From DASZVB01 sp036272055 (GTDB lineage Bacteria; Myxococcota_A; Polyangia; Polyangiales; Polyangiaceae), in assembly GCA_036272055.1 (NCBI GenBank), contig DATAZL010000129.1:186001-250000 (forward strand): a stretch of DNA of 64,000 nt. The letters run 5' to 3'. Below the pieces are notes generated by a model. That model saw only the letters and a program-made list of their open reading frames with translations, ran no database searches and was not told where the DNA came from. The translations under genes and the position numbers were made by a program. Shown piece after piece: positions 8,331 through 16,592 of this stretch. Numbering within the stretch: the stretch's first letter is position 1; each line of letters starts with the position of its first letter.

Positions 8331-9230
8331 ATGTCGGTACTGGTCGGAAAAGACACCAAGGTCGTGATCCAGGGGATCACCGGCGGCGCGGGCTCGTTCC
8401 ACGCCACCCAATGCATCGCTTACGGGACGCAGATCGTCGCGGGCTGCACGCCGAACCGCGGCGGTGAGACGTTCGAAGCCAAGGACGCCAGCGGCAAGAA
8501 GGTCGGAGTGCCGGTGTTCGACACCGTCGCCGAGTCCGTCAAGCAGACCGGCGCGGATACGTCGTGCATCTTCGTGCCGGCGCTCGGAGCCGCCGACTCG
8601 ATCCTCGAGGCCATCGACGCGGGCATCAAGCTCATCATTTGCATCACCGAGGGCATCCCGGTGGTCGACATGATCCGCGTCCGGCGCGTCCTCGAGACGA
8701 GCGGCGCGCGCCTCATCGGGCCGAACTGCCCGGGCATCATCACGCCGGGCGCGTGCAAGATCGGCATCATGCCGGGCCATATCCACAAGCCGGGCCCCTA
8801 CGGCGTGGTGTCCCGCTCGGGCACGCTGACCTACGAGGCCGTCGGGCAGCTCACCGCGCTCGGCATGGGCCAGTCGACGTGCATCGGCATCGGCGGCGAT
8901 CCCGTCGGTGGCATGGACTTCATCGACTGCCTCAAGCTCTACAACGACGATCCCGGCACCGAGGGCGTCATCATGATCGGCGAGATCGGCGGCAACGCCG
9001 AGGAGCGCGCCGCGGCCTGGATCAAGGCAAACATGAAGAAGCCCGTGGCGGGCTTCATCGCAGGAACCACCGCGCCTCCCGGGAAGCGCATGGGACACGC
9101 GGGCGCGATCATCAGCGGCGGCAAAGGCACGGCGACGGACAAGATCCGCGCGCTCGTCGCGGCCGGCGTGAAGGTCGCACCCTCGCCTGCGGAAATGGGA
9201 ACGACTCTTCAAAGCATGCTCAAAGGCTAA
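8331..9230 (+). CDS. sucD: Succinate--CoA ligase alpha subunit
   Basis: SucD, 299 residues, carries the Rossmann CoA-binding domain (QGITGGAGSFHATQ) and the phosphorylated active-site His in MGHAGAIISGGKGTA. It has the conserved GPNCPGIITPG and SRSGTLTYEA blocks. A good ribosome-binding site (aggaga, about 8321-8326) precedes the ATG. It forms the heterodimer or tetramer with the adjacent sucC product. Confidence 0.97.
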   Translation: MSVLVGKDTKVVIQGITGGAGSFHATQCIAYGTQIVAGCTPNRGGETFEAKDASGKKVGVPVFDTVAESVKQTGADTSCIFVPALGAADSILEAIDAGIKLIICITEGIPVVDMIRVRRVLETSGARLIGPNCPGIITPGACKIGIMPGHIHKPGPYGVVSRSGTLTYEAVGQLTALGMGQSTCIGIGGDPVGGMDFIDCLKLYNDDPGTEGVIMIGEIGGNAEERAAAWIKANMKKPVAGFIAGTTAPPGKRMGHAGAIISGGKGTATDKIRALVAAGVKVAPSPAEMGTTLQSMLKG

Positions 9231-9238
9231 TCAGACCA

Positions 9239-9658
9239 ATGTCCACCGAACGAACTCTCTGCATCATCAAGCCCGACGCCGTCGAGAAGCGCGCTCAGGG
9301 CGCCATCATCCAGCGTCTCTCCGAGGAGGGGTTCCGCGTCGTCGCGATGAAGCAGACCACCCTGCCGCGGCAGGTCGCCGAAGGGTTCTACGCCGTTCAC
9401 AAGGCGCGCCCCTTCTTCGACGAGCTCTGCACGTTCATGACGCGCGGCCCGGTCGTCATCGTCGCTCTCGAGCGTGACAACGCCGTGGCGCACTACCGCA
9501 ACGTCATCGGCGCGACCGATCCGGCGAAGGCGGCAGACGGCACCATCCGCAAGCTCTACGGCGCCAACGTCGGAGAGAACGCGGTTCACGGCTCGGATTC
9601 CGTCGAGAACGGCCGCAACGAGTGCGCATACTTTTTCGCGGGCCACGATCTGCTCTGA
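9239..9658 (+). CDS. ndk: Nucleoside diphosphate kinase
   Basis: The 139-residue Ndk transfers phosphate between NTPs and NDPs through a phospho-His in the conserved ENAVHGSDS motif. The start MSTERTLCIIKPDAV and the GATDPAKA and FFAGHDL segments are standard. It begins 8 bp after sucD and is probably its operon partner. That pairing is sensible, because succinyl-CoA ligase and Ndk physically and metabolically link substrate-level NTP production in some bacteria. A strong hairpin follows the stop. Confidence 0.97.
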   Translation: MSTERTLCIIKPDAVEKRAQGAIIQRLSEEGFRVVAMKQTTLPRQVAEGFYAVHKARPFFDELCTFMTRGPVVIVALERDNAVAHYRNVIGATDPAKAADGTIRKLYGANVGENAVHGSDSVENGRNECAYFFAGHDLL

Positions 9659-9672
9659 AAGACGCCCCACTT

Positions 9673-9700
9673 CCGGCGTGCGCGACCTCGCGCACGCCGG
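9673..9700 (+). terminator. Perfect 12-bp hairpin after ndk
   Basis: ccggcgtgcgcg (9673-9684), loop acct, cgcgcacgccgg (9689-9700). The arms are perfectly complementary and start 15 bp after the ndk stop. There is no U-tract, as is common in very high-GC genomes. It would end the icd-mdh-sucCD-ndk transcript. Confidence 0.7.
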
Positions 9701-9730
9701 GTGACTCGAAGTCCGAGTAAGCTCGCTACG

Positions 9731-10564
9731 ATGACGGCGCCTCCCTCCTCGCGGTCCGTCGATCCGCGGCTCGCCGCGACGAGCGGCGTGATGCGCGACA
9801 CGGTGGGGGGCATCCACAATCTGCAGCACCTGCTCGGCTCGGTGAAGGTCGGGCCGAAGGCGCTCGCGCGCGTCATTCCGTTCGTGCACGCCTCGTGCGG
9901 ACCGCTCATCGCCTCGGCGAACGATCTGCCGAGGGACGCGAGCGCGCGGCTCGGCGCGTGCGACTCGTTCGGAGCTCTGTCGACGCTCGTCATGGAGCGC
10001 ATGCGCGAACTCGAGACGGTGCTCGGCGACACCCGCGGCGAGGCGCTCCGCGCGAGTGACCGCCTCCGGCTCGAAGCGTCGATCTCCGGAGCGGTGCGCG
10101 ATCTCGACGGCGCGCTCGAGCTCCTCGAGCTCATGGTCGAGGCGACCGCGACGGGACGCGTCCCGGTCGACGTCACCGACGTGATCCGGGAGAGCGCCGT
10201 GCGCCAGGACACCGGGTCCGGCCGCGGGCGCCGCGTCGAGCTCTCGTTCGAACCGCCGAGCGAACCCATCGCGGTTCTCGTCAATCCACGGCTCGCTCTC
10301 CGTCTCGTCGGCTTCGCCGCCGCGATCGCGACGGGACGCGACGGCGGCGTGCACGTCAAGGTAACGACCGAGGACTCGTCGTGCCGGCTCTCGATCGAGC
10401 CGCCCGCAAACAAGGAGAAGCCGCTCTCCATCGCCGTGCCACCGCTCATCGAGCTCACCGAGCGCTGCGTGACGGACATCGCGCGGGCCGGCGCCGCGAC
10501 CGTCGAGACGACACGCGGAGTGAAATCCGCGATCGCAACGTTCCCCGTCGCCGCGTCGGATTGA
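9731..10564 (+). CDS. Uncharacterised protein, possibly a degenerate histidine-kinase-like fold
   Basis: The 277-residue soluble protein has no signal peptide. A long helical N-terminal half (including DTVGGIHNLQHLLGS and two Glu/Arg-rich helices) leads into an alpha/beta half with VLVNPRLALRLVGFAAAIA. The layout recalls a dimerisation/phosphotransfer helix pair plus a GHKL-like domain, but no N, G1 or G2 ATP-binding boxes are visible. A kinase reading is therefore only a suggestion. A GTG 30 bp earlier (9701) is an alternative start, but it abuts the terminator hairpin. Confidence 0.6.
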   Translation: MTAPPSSRSVDPRLAATSGVMRDTVGGIHNLQHLLGSVKVGPKALARVIPFVHASCGPLIASANDLPRDASARLGACDSFGALSTLVMERMRELETVLGDTRGEALRASDRLRLEASISGAVRDLDGALELLELMVEATATGRVPVDVTDVIRESAVRQDTGSGRGRRVELSFEPPSEPIAVLVNPRLALRLVGFAAAIATGRDGGVHVKVTTEDSSCRLSIEPPANKEKPLSIAVPPLIELTERCVTDIARAGAATVETTRGVKSAIATFPVAASD

Positions 10565-10597
10565 ACGCCGCGACCCCGCGGTACGACTGACGTCCGT

Positions 10598-11542
10598 ATG
10601 TCCCCGTTCGTCGTCGTGATGCTGCCTCCGGGCGAGGTGGCCGCCGCGGATTCGCGCGCCCTCGTGACGGCCTGCACCGCGGCGCTCCGCACCGGGCAGT
10701 GCGTCGTCGACGCGAGCGGAGAGACGGGCGCGATCGCCGTCGCGACGATATCTGCCGGCGCGAGCGGCAACGTCCACGTCGAGGTCGACGTGCGCGCGAC
10801 CGAGTCGGCGCCCGCACGGCACGTCGCTCGCGAGCTGACGTTCCAGGACGCCGATCCGGTTCGTGAACGATGGCGAAGTGTCGGCTTCGCCGTCGCAGGG
10901 CTTTCCGGCGGCGGTGTCGAGTCCGCGCCGGAAGAGCCGGAGACCGTGCCCCCTCCCCCTCCCTCTCCTCCACCTGTCGCCAAGAAGGCCGCACCGAGCG
11001 CGCCCACGAGCGCGTCGCCCGCCGACTACGAAGCGAGCGAGCACCCGTTTCGCGCGAGCGCGCGGTTCGACGCGGGTCCCGGTCTCACGCGCGGCACCTG
11101 GCGGCTCGGCGGCGCGCTCGGCGCCGGCTACGATTTCGACGACGGCTTCTGGGGAATCGACGTGCTCGCAAGTTACGCCGCGAATCCCGCGTCGGTGAGC
11201 GGCGTCGACGTCTCGTGGGCGACGTTCGCGGGCGGCGCGTCGGTCGCGTACACGCTCTTCGACGTCGAGGGTCGGCTCGGTGCGATGTTCGGCGCGCGCG
11301 ACGTCCGCGCGTCCGAGACCGACGGGGCCAGCGGCGTCACCCAGACCCGGTCGCGGTGGCTTCCGGTCGGCATCGTCGATGCCTCGCTCAGGTTCCCGGC
11401 GACCACGCTGCTGGGCGTCCTTTCAGGTATCGAGCTTCGCCGGGCGACGGGCGGAACCGCCGTCCAGAGTCACGGCACCTACATCGGCGCGAGCCCGAGC
11501 GTGGATTTCGGCTTGTTTGTTGGGCTCCAGGTTCGTCCGTGA
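10598..11542 (+). CDS. Uncharacterised protein with Pro-rich linker and beta-barrel-like C-terminus
   Basis: 314 residues. The N-terminal 110 residues hold alternating beta strands. A proline-rich linker follows (about 118-133, PPPPPSPPPVA). The C-terminal 170 residues are Gly/aromatic-rich alternating strands (GGALGAGYDFDDGFWGIDVLASY, split by turns) and end in FGLFVGLQVRP, as in small outer-membrane beta-barrels. No clear N-terminal signal peptide is visible with this ATG, which is odd for a barrel. The ECF sigma gene follows after 63 bp, so the two may be functionally linked. Confidence 0.6.
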   Translation: MSPFVVVMLPPGEVAAADSRALVTACTAALRTGQCVVDASGETGAIAVATISAGASGNVHVEVDVRATESAPARHVARELTFQDADPVRERWRSVGFAVAGLSGGGVESAPEEPETVPPPPPSPPPVAKKAAPSAPTSASPADYEASEHPFRASARFDAGPGLTRGTWRLGGALGAGYDFDDGFWGIDVLASYAANPASVSGVDVSWATFAGGASVAYTLFDVEGRLGAMFGARDVRASETDGASGVTQTRSRWLPVGIVDASLRFPATTLLGVLSGIELRRATGGTAVQSHGTYIGASPSVDFGLFVGLQVRP

Positions 11543-11605
11543 CCGTCGGCGGGTCGTCCGATCGCGTGCCTGTTCGACCAGGCCTCGCGGTACTGACCTG
11601 ACACG

Positions 11606-12259
11606 ATGGCTGCGGCAGGAAGCTCGCGGGGCCGGTGGCTCCGGCTGGTACCCGGCCAGAAGCCGCCCGCGCCGATGCTCCGCGCCGAGGACGAGGCGCT
11701 CATCGACGCGATCCAGCGCGGTGACCGGCGCCTCGGGGACCAGCTCTACGGCCGCCTGATCCGCATCGTCGACGCCACCGTGTACCGCATCGCCGGCCGG
11801 AAAGATCCCGAGCACGACGATCTGGTCCAGACTGCGTTCGAGCAGATCGTGATCACGATTGCCGAGAAGAAGTACGCGAAGGCCTGCAGCCTCACCTCGT
11901 GGGCGGCGGCGGTGACGTGCAACGTCACCCTGCACGCGCTTCGCAGGCGCACCGCGCACCGCAAGGTGTTCGACCGCAACGTAGAGCTCGACGGCGCGGT
12001 CCTCGACGTGGGCGGCATCGACGTGGAGCGCACCGTCGCGGCCCGGCGAGAGCTCGAGCGCGTCCGCGACCATCTCTCCCGCATGACGCCCGAGCGCGCC
12101 GAGACGCTGCTCCTCCACGACATGCTCGGCAAGGAGCTCTCGGAGATCGCGGTACTCACCGGCGTGTCGGTGGCCGCCGCGCAGTCGCGCCTGGTTCGCG
12201 GACGCCACGAGCTCGTCGAACGAATGAACGGCGATCCGACCACCACGGAGGACGCATGA
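11606..12259 (+). CDS. ECF-type RNA polymerase sigma factor
   Basis: The 217-residue protein has a sigma region 2 (about 30-105) with the conserved DPEHDDLVQTAFEQIV helix. A sigma region 4 (about 155-205) carries LSEIAVLTGVSVAAAQSRLVRGRHEL as its helix-turn-helix (quoted in full here only as the domain segment 155-180). Its stop overlaps the start of the following FecR-like gene in an ATGA arrangement, so the two are translationally coupled. The usual reading is a sigma factor held in check by its membrane partner. Confidence 0.85.
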   Translation: MAAAGSSRGRWLRLVPGQKPPAPMLRAEDEALIDAIQRGDRRLGDQLYGRLIRIVDATVYRIAGRKDPEHDDLVQTAFEQIVITIAEKKYAKACSLTSWAAAVTCNVTLHALRRRTAHRKVFDRNVELDGAVLDVGGIDVERTVAARRELERVRDHLSRMTPERAETLLLHDMLGKELSEIAVLTGVSVAAAQSRLVRGRHELVERMNGDPTTTEDA

Positions 12260-13647
12260 CGCGCTCCGTGCACGAGGTACCGGAGCTCCTCGCGGCTCTC
12301 GCGGGCGACGCGGACCGGGCGGGCGACGCGGAACACGCAGGAAATGCGCCGCTCGAGAACGCCGCCAGCGACGAGGACGTGCGCCGCGCGCGGATCGCCC
12401 ATGCCATCGACGAGCGCCTGGCACGGCTCGCCGTCGTGCGGGCGCGGCGACGGCGGAGGACGTTCGCGGCGGGGCTCGCCGCAGCGTTCGTCGCAGGCGC
12501 CGCCGCAGCGTTCGTCGTACTCAGGCCTCCTTCGTCGGAGAACGTCGTCGCGACGGTCACCTCGGATCGGCCCGTCGAGCTCCGTCATCGCGGTTCGTCG
12601 GAGACCACGTCTTCGGCGCGGCTCGAGTCGAGCGACGAGCTCCGGACGCCGTCCGATGCGACGACCACGGCGATCCTCGCGAACGGCGCGAGCGTCGAGG
12701 TCGACCCCGACTCGACCGTCCGCTTCGACGCGCACGTGGCTGCCGACGGCGCGGGACAGGACCTGAACCTGACGCACGGCACGGTGTCGCTGCGCGTGCC
12801 GAAGCTCGGCCCACACCACACGCTCTCCGTCGTGACGCCCGACGCCCGCGTCACCGTGCGCGGCACCCGCTTCTCCGTCTCCGTCCTCGGCGGCGGGGAC
12901 CAGCACGAGACACGCGTCCATGTGACGCAAGGAAGCGTCTGGGTCGACCACGCCGGCAAGGAAGACGTCCTCTCCGCCGGTCAGACCTGGTCGTCGCGCC
13001 CCGACGAAGCAAGCGCCGCCCCCGCGACGGTGCCGGCGGCGACGGCGCAAACGACTGCCGCGGCGCAGACGACTGCGACTCTGCCGGCTGCGACTCTGCC
13101 GGCTGCGACGGCTCAGACGACTACGACTCTGCCGACTTCCACGGCGTTACCGGCTGCCGCTCCAGCGGCGTTGCCGACGCCAACGACGTCTCAGCCGACT
13201 GCGACGTCTCAGACGACTGCGACGTTGCCGACTTCAACGACGTCTCAGACGACTGCGACGTCTCAGGCGTCCGCGACGTCTCAGACTGCGGCGTTGCCGA
13301 CTTCCGCGACGTCCGCGGTGGCTGGCGCTGGGACGGCTGCGTCGCTGGCGCCGGTGGGCAGCGGGGCCGCGCAGAGCACTCTGGCGGCTGAGAACGAGCT
13401 TTATCGACGCGCCGTCGCGTCGGTTCGTGGCGGCGACGACGGACATGCCGTCGGGATGCTCGACGCGTTCCTCGGCCGGTTCCCGCGTTCGCCGCTCGCG
13501 CAGAACGCCGAAGTGGAGCGACTGCGCGCGCTCGGGCGCCTCGGTCGTCACGACGCCGCCGCGCGTGCGGCAGAGCGCTATCTCACCAACTATCCGCACG
13601 GTTTTGCGAGCGACGAGGCACGCCGCTTGCTCGCTCCCGCGAAGTAG
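12256..13647 (+). CDS. FecR-domain membrane protein with Thr/Ala repeat linker and TPR-like end
   Basis: 463 residues. The cytoplasmic N-terminus (1-68) ends in an Arg cluster. One membrane segment follows (about 69-90), then a FecR domain (about 95-240, with TVRGTRFSVSV and VTQGSVWVDHAGK). A 110-residue Thr/Ala/Pro linker is built of imperfect repeats (TATLPA, TSQTTA). The last ~90 residues are helical with YRRAVASVRGGD and YLTNYPHGFASDEARRLL, resembling TPR/BamD-like repeats. It is a candidate anti-sigma or signal-transducing partner of the coupled ECF factor. The TPR tail is not part of the standard FecR architecture and suggests a periplasmic interaction function. Confidence 0.82.
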   Translation: MTRSVHEVPELLAALAGDADRAGDAEHAGNAPLENAASDEDVRRARIAHAIDERLARLAVVRARRRRRTFAAGLAAAFVAGAAAAFVVLRPPSSENVVATVTSDRPVELRHRGSSETTSSARLESSDELRTPSDATTTAILANGASVEVDPDSTVRFDAHVAADGAGQDLNLTHGTVSLRVPKLGPHHTLSVVTPDARVTVRGTRFSVSVLGGGDQHETRVHVTQGSVWVDHAGKEDVLSAGQTWSSRPDEASAAPATVPAATAQTTAAAQTTATLPAATLPAATAQTTTTLPTSTALPAAAPAALPTPTTSQPTATSQTTATLPTSTTSQTTATSQASATSQTAALPTSATSAVAGAGTAASLAPVGSGAAQSTLAAENELYRRAVASVRGGDDGHAVGMLDAFLGRFPRSPLAQNAEVERLRALGRLGRHDAAARAAERYLTNYPHGFASDEARRLLAPAK

Positions 13648-13649
13648 CC

Positions 13650-14258
13650 ATGCACTCCGAACGCCGGCACCGTCTCGGGACGTCGCTCGCCGCGGCGGGG
13701 TTGCTCGCGATGGCGTTCGTCGGTTGCTCGACGGGGAACGACGGAACCCTGGATCTGTTTCCGCCGTCGATGACGGCAACGGGGGGCGCGGCGGGCTCTC
13801 AGGCTTGCGGCACGGCGGGATGCACGGCGGGCGCGGGCGGCGCAGGCACTGGCGGCTCGTCGGTTCCCTCGTCGGGAGGCGCCGACGACAATCACGACGC
13901 AGCGCACGAAGACGAACACGACGCCGGAGCGGGCGGAGCGCGTGCCGACACCGGCGCGCCCCGAATGGACGCCGGAGTGCCTCCCGGGACGTGCGCGACG
14001 GCGAGCGACTGCAAGGACGACAGCGCGCAGTTCTGCGTCACGGGTTCGTGCGTCGAGTGCGAGGCCGAGGGCGATTGCCGGAGCGGTGGTCGCATGCACT
14101 GTGAAGCGAACACCTGCGTCGAGTGCCGCAACGACGCGGACTGCACCGGCAGCAAGCCGGGATGCCTCGCGTCGACTCACCGCTGCGAGGACTGCAGCAA
14201 CGACGCGCAGTGTTCGATGGGTCAGACGTGCGACACGACCCAGGGCAAGTGCCGTTAG
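13650..14258 (+). CDS. Cys-rich lipoprotein (small disulfide repeats)
   Basis: The 202-residue protein has a lipoprotein signal (LAMAFVGC, Cys about 26). A Gly/Ala-rich linker is followed by four short Cys modules of the form C-x5-DC-x(7-11)-C...C (CATASDCKDD, CVECEAEGDC, CVECRNDADC, CEDCSNDAQC). Such modules occur in myxobacterial surface proteins. The start lies 2 bp after the FecR gene stop, so it belongs to the sigma/FecR operon. Function unknown. Confidence 0.75.
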   Translation: MHSERRHRLGTSLAAAGLLAMAFVGCSTGNDGTLDLFPPSMTATGGAAGSQACGTAGCTAGAGGAGTGGSSVPSSGGADDNHDAAHEDEHDAGAGGARADTGAPRMDAGVPPGTCATASDCKDDSAQFCVTGSCVECEAEGDCRSGGRMHCEANTCVECRNDADCTGSKPGCLASTHRCEDCSNDAQCSMGQTCDTTQGKCR

Positions 14259-14329
14259 GAAAGGGGGCCTTGCCTCCGAAATCGTTCGGCGGCGTGCCTG
14301 CCCCGGACTCGCCCGCGTAACTGACGGAC

Positions 14330-15307
14330 ATGCGACGTATCGTTCGGCGCGCTCCGCTGGTTCGTTCTGGGTTGATGATTGCACTCGCTGCAGTGCCGCT
14401 CGTGGTCGCGTGCGGCTCGAGTAGCAACACGGGGCTCACCACCAGCAATCAGCACGGTGACGTGGACGGCGGCTCCGGCGCATCGCTCAATTTCGGTGGC
14501 GCTTCCGGAGCTTCCGGCTCGTCGAACGGCGCTGCCGTAACCGGTACGTCCGGCGCCACGGGCAACGGCATCGCCGGCAATACCGCGAGCGCCGGCGGAA
14601 CCGGCTCATCGTGTCTTGGCGCGAGCTGCGGTGTCGGGTCGAATCCGGCGGGCAAGCCCGCTACCGCCGAGTGCGGTGCTCCGGGGGAGTGCGCGAGCGG
14701 GCGCTGCGAGCCGGTCACCGGTGTCGCGAAAGAAGTGTGTCTCAGCGCGTGCTTCGCAGACGGCGTCGCTTGCGAGAAGGCGCTCGATTGCTGCTCGACG
14801 GGCTGTCACGGCGGCGTGTGCGGCGGTCTCTGCACGGTCGAGGGCGACTCGTGCAAAGCGGACTCCGATTGCTGCTCCGCCAACTGTGACGGCGGGCGCT
14901 GCGCCGTCGATCTGGTGAACCGTGACTGCCGCCCGACCGGCGAGGATTGCACGTCGGGCTCCGGCCGCGGTTGCTGCAACGAGTGCAACAAGAAGACGAA
15001 GCGCTGCGACTTCGGCGCCGATACCTGCTTCGCCGAAGGCGTCGCGTGTCAGGCGACCGGCGACTGCTGTCGGGGCGAGTGCACGGCCGGCGTGTGCAAG
15101 ACGCCGTGCACAGCCGACGGCGCGGCGTGCGCCGCCGCGGCCGACTGCTGCAGCGCGACGTGCGACGCGACCGGCATGTGCGGCACGAACAAGCCGCTTC
15201 CCGACGGCGGTGCCGCTTGCACCCCGACCGGCACCGCGTGCACCACCGGAGCCGAGTGCTGCAGCGCCTTCTGCTTCGGCGGATTCTGCGAGCCGTCGGT
15301 GCGGTGA
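14330..15307 (+). CDS. Cys-rich lipoprotein with repeated CC modules
   Basis: The 325-residue protein has the lipobox PLVVAC (Cys about 28), then a Gly/Ser/Ala-rich spacer (about 40-95). The rest is a series of repeats with adjacent cysteines (DCCSTGCHGGVC, DCCSANCDGGRC, DCCRGECTAGVC, DCCSATCDATGMC, ECCSAFCFGGFC), each preceded by a G-x2-C segment. The knottin-like spacing suggests a chain of disulfide-stabilised modules at the cell surface. It lies 71 bp after the previous lipoprotein gene, and the two are probably paralogous in style rather than sequence. It ends 7 bp from a convergent gene. Confidence 0.75.
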   Translation: MRRIVRRAPLVRSGLMIALAAVPLVVACGSSSNTGLTTSNQHGDVDGGSGASLNFGGASGASGSSNGAAVTGTSGATGNGIAGNTASAGGTGSSCLGASCGVGSNPAGKPATAECGAPGECASGRCEPVTGVAKEVCLSACFADGVACEKALDCCSTGCHGGVCGGLCTVEGDSCKADSDCCSANCDGGRCAVDLVNRDCRPTGEDCTSGSGRGCCNECNKKTKRCDFGADTCFAEGVACQATGDCCRGECTAGVCKTPCTADGAACAAAADCCSATCDATGMCGTNKPLPDGGAACTPTGTACTTGAECCSAFCFGGFCEPSVR

Positions 15308-15314
15308 TGGTCTT

Positions 15315-16451
15315 CTAGAGAGGGCGGGAAGAGACGCTCATCGATACGTCACTGCCGGACCACTCGACGTAATAGATGCGACCGCTGAAGAGCGTCACGC
15401 CGCTGGTACCGGGCTGTGCGGAGAGCGGAGCGCTACTTGGGCCTTGATTGCCGGAGAGCGGACGAGCTTCGAGGCTCGTGCCGAACGCTCCGCCCGCCGT
15501 CCAGTAGAGCGCATCGTCCGTCGCACCGACGAGCTCGGGACTGGCCTGACCGCCCGCGAAGAGCGCCGGGGCATCGCCGGCGCGTGCCTTCACCATGATC
15601 GCGCCGGGTCCGGCGGGCGCATCGACGCCCCACGTTCCGCTATCGGACCAGTACACGTCCGTCGCCGTCGGAACGATGCCGTCCGGCGCTTGTTCATGAT
15701 CGGCGAGGGTCAGGACGTCACCGCCGCCACTCGGCACGGACTCGATCGCGCCGTAAGCGACCTGCGCACCGTTCTCCTCGACGGCGGGCGACAGGGATGA
15801 CCAGTAGACAGCGTCGTCGTCGACGGCGAGGGCTCCCGGCCCGCCGTAGCCCGACGCGAGCACAGTGACGTCGCCTCCCGACGTTGCGATGCGTGCCACC
15901 GTGCCGTCGACGGCCGCCCAGTAGACGTATCCGCCATGTACGGCGAGCAGAGGATAGAAATTGTTGCCGGGGACGACGGTCGCCATGTCCGCGAGCCTTC
16001 GAATGGACCTCGTCGCAATGGACATCGAGAAGATGCCATCGGTCGACGCCCAGTATAGACTGCCGTCCGAGTACGCGAGCCCGCCGTTGATCGACGTCGC
16101 GAGGTGCGCGAGGACGACGGGTTTCCCGCACGGCATCGGGATGGACAGGAGCACGGGCGGCGTCCCGTCGTCCGCGTCCGCTGCGAGATAGAGGTGCTCG
16201 CCATCGAGCGCCGGTGCGGCTACTCGCACGGGAATGAGACCGCTGAATCCGGCAAGGACGGTTGTCGCATCGTCGCGCGAACAGGTCGCCGCCGGGTTCC
16301 ATGTCCACGCCGCCGAAGGGTCGATGCGGACGGCCCCGGCGATCTTCGCCCCCGGCTGCGCCTCCGATTCGACGGCCGAGGAACACCCTACCGACGGCAC
16401 CAGCAGGCTCATTACGCCAAACAATAAGAACGATTTCCGATATTTACCCAT
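15315..16451 (-). CDS. Putative beta-propeller lipoprotein
   Basis: The 378-residue protein has the lipoprotein signal LVPSVGC. The body consists of about five repeats ending in Y-W (GSLYWASTDG, GYVYWAAVDG, DAVYWSSLS, TDVYWSDSG, DALYWTAGG) separated by about 45-50 residues, the pattern of a YncE/NHL-like propeller. The ATG at 16451 has GAGG just upstream; a GTG at 16460 is an alternative. It is likely outer-membrane anchored. The ligand is unknown. Confidence 0.75.
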   Translation of the reverse strand: MGKYRKSFLLFGVMSLLVPSVGCSSAVESEAQPGAKIAGAVRIDPSAAWTWNPAATCSRDDATTVLAGFSGLIPVRVAAPALDGEHLYLAADADDGTPPVLLSIPMPCGKPVVLAHLATSINGGLAYSDGSLYWASTDGIFSMSIATRSIRRLADMATVVPGNNFYPLLAVHGGYVYWAAVDGTVARIATSGGDVTVLASGYGGPGALAVDDDAVYWSSLSPAVEENGAQVAYGAIESVPSGGGDVLTLADHEQAPDGIVPTATDVYWSDSGTWGVDAPAGPGAIMVKARAGDAPALFAGGQASPELVGATDDALYWTAGGAFGTSLEARPLSGNQGPSSAPLSAQPGTSGVTLFSGRIYYVEWSGSDVSMSVSSRPL

Positions 16452-16592
16452 GATCCTCACTACCCCTTACGTCACACGGTGACACGCGGGTGCGGTGGTC
16501 GCCAGGCGCCGGCCGCCTCGCCCGGCGAAACCCTTGCGAGCCCGGCGGCTCCCATACAAGGCTTCACGCCGAAAGAAGGTTCCGGAGAGCCC

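Noticed and set aside
9227..11044. 605-codon minus-strand open frame spanning ndk and two following genes
   Set aside because: It covers several real plus-strand genes and the terminator hairpin and is Arg/Glu/Ala low complexity.
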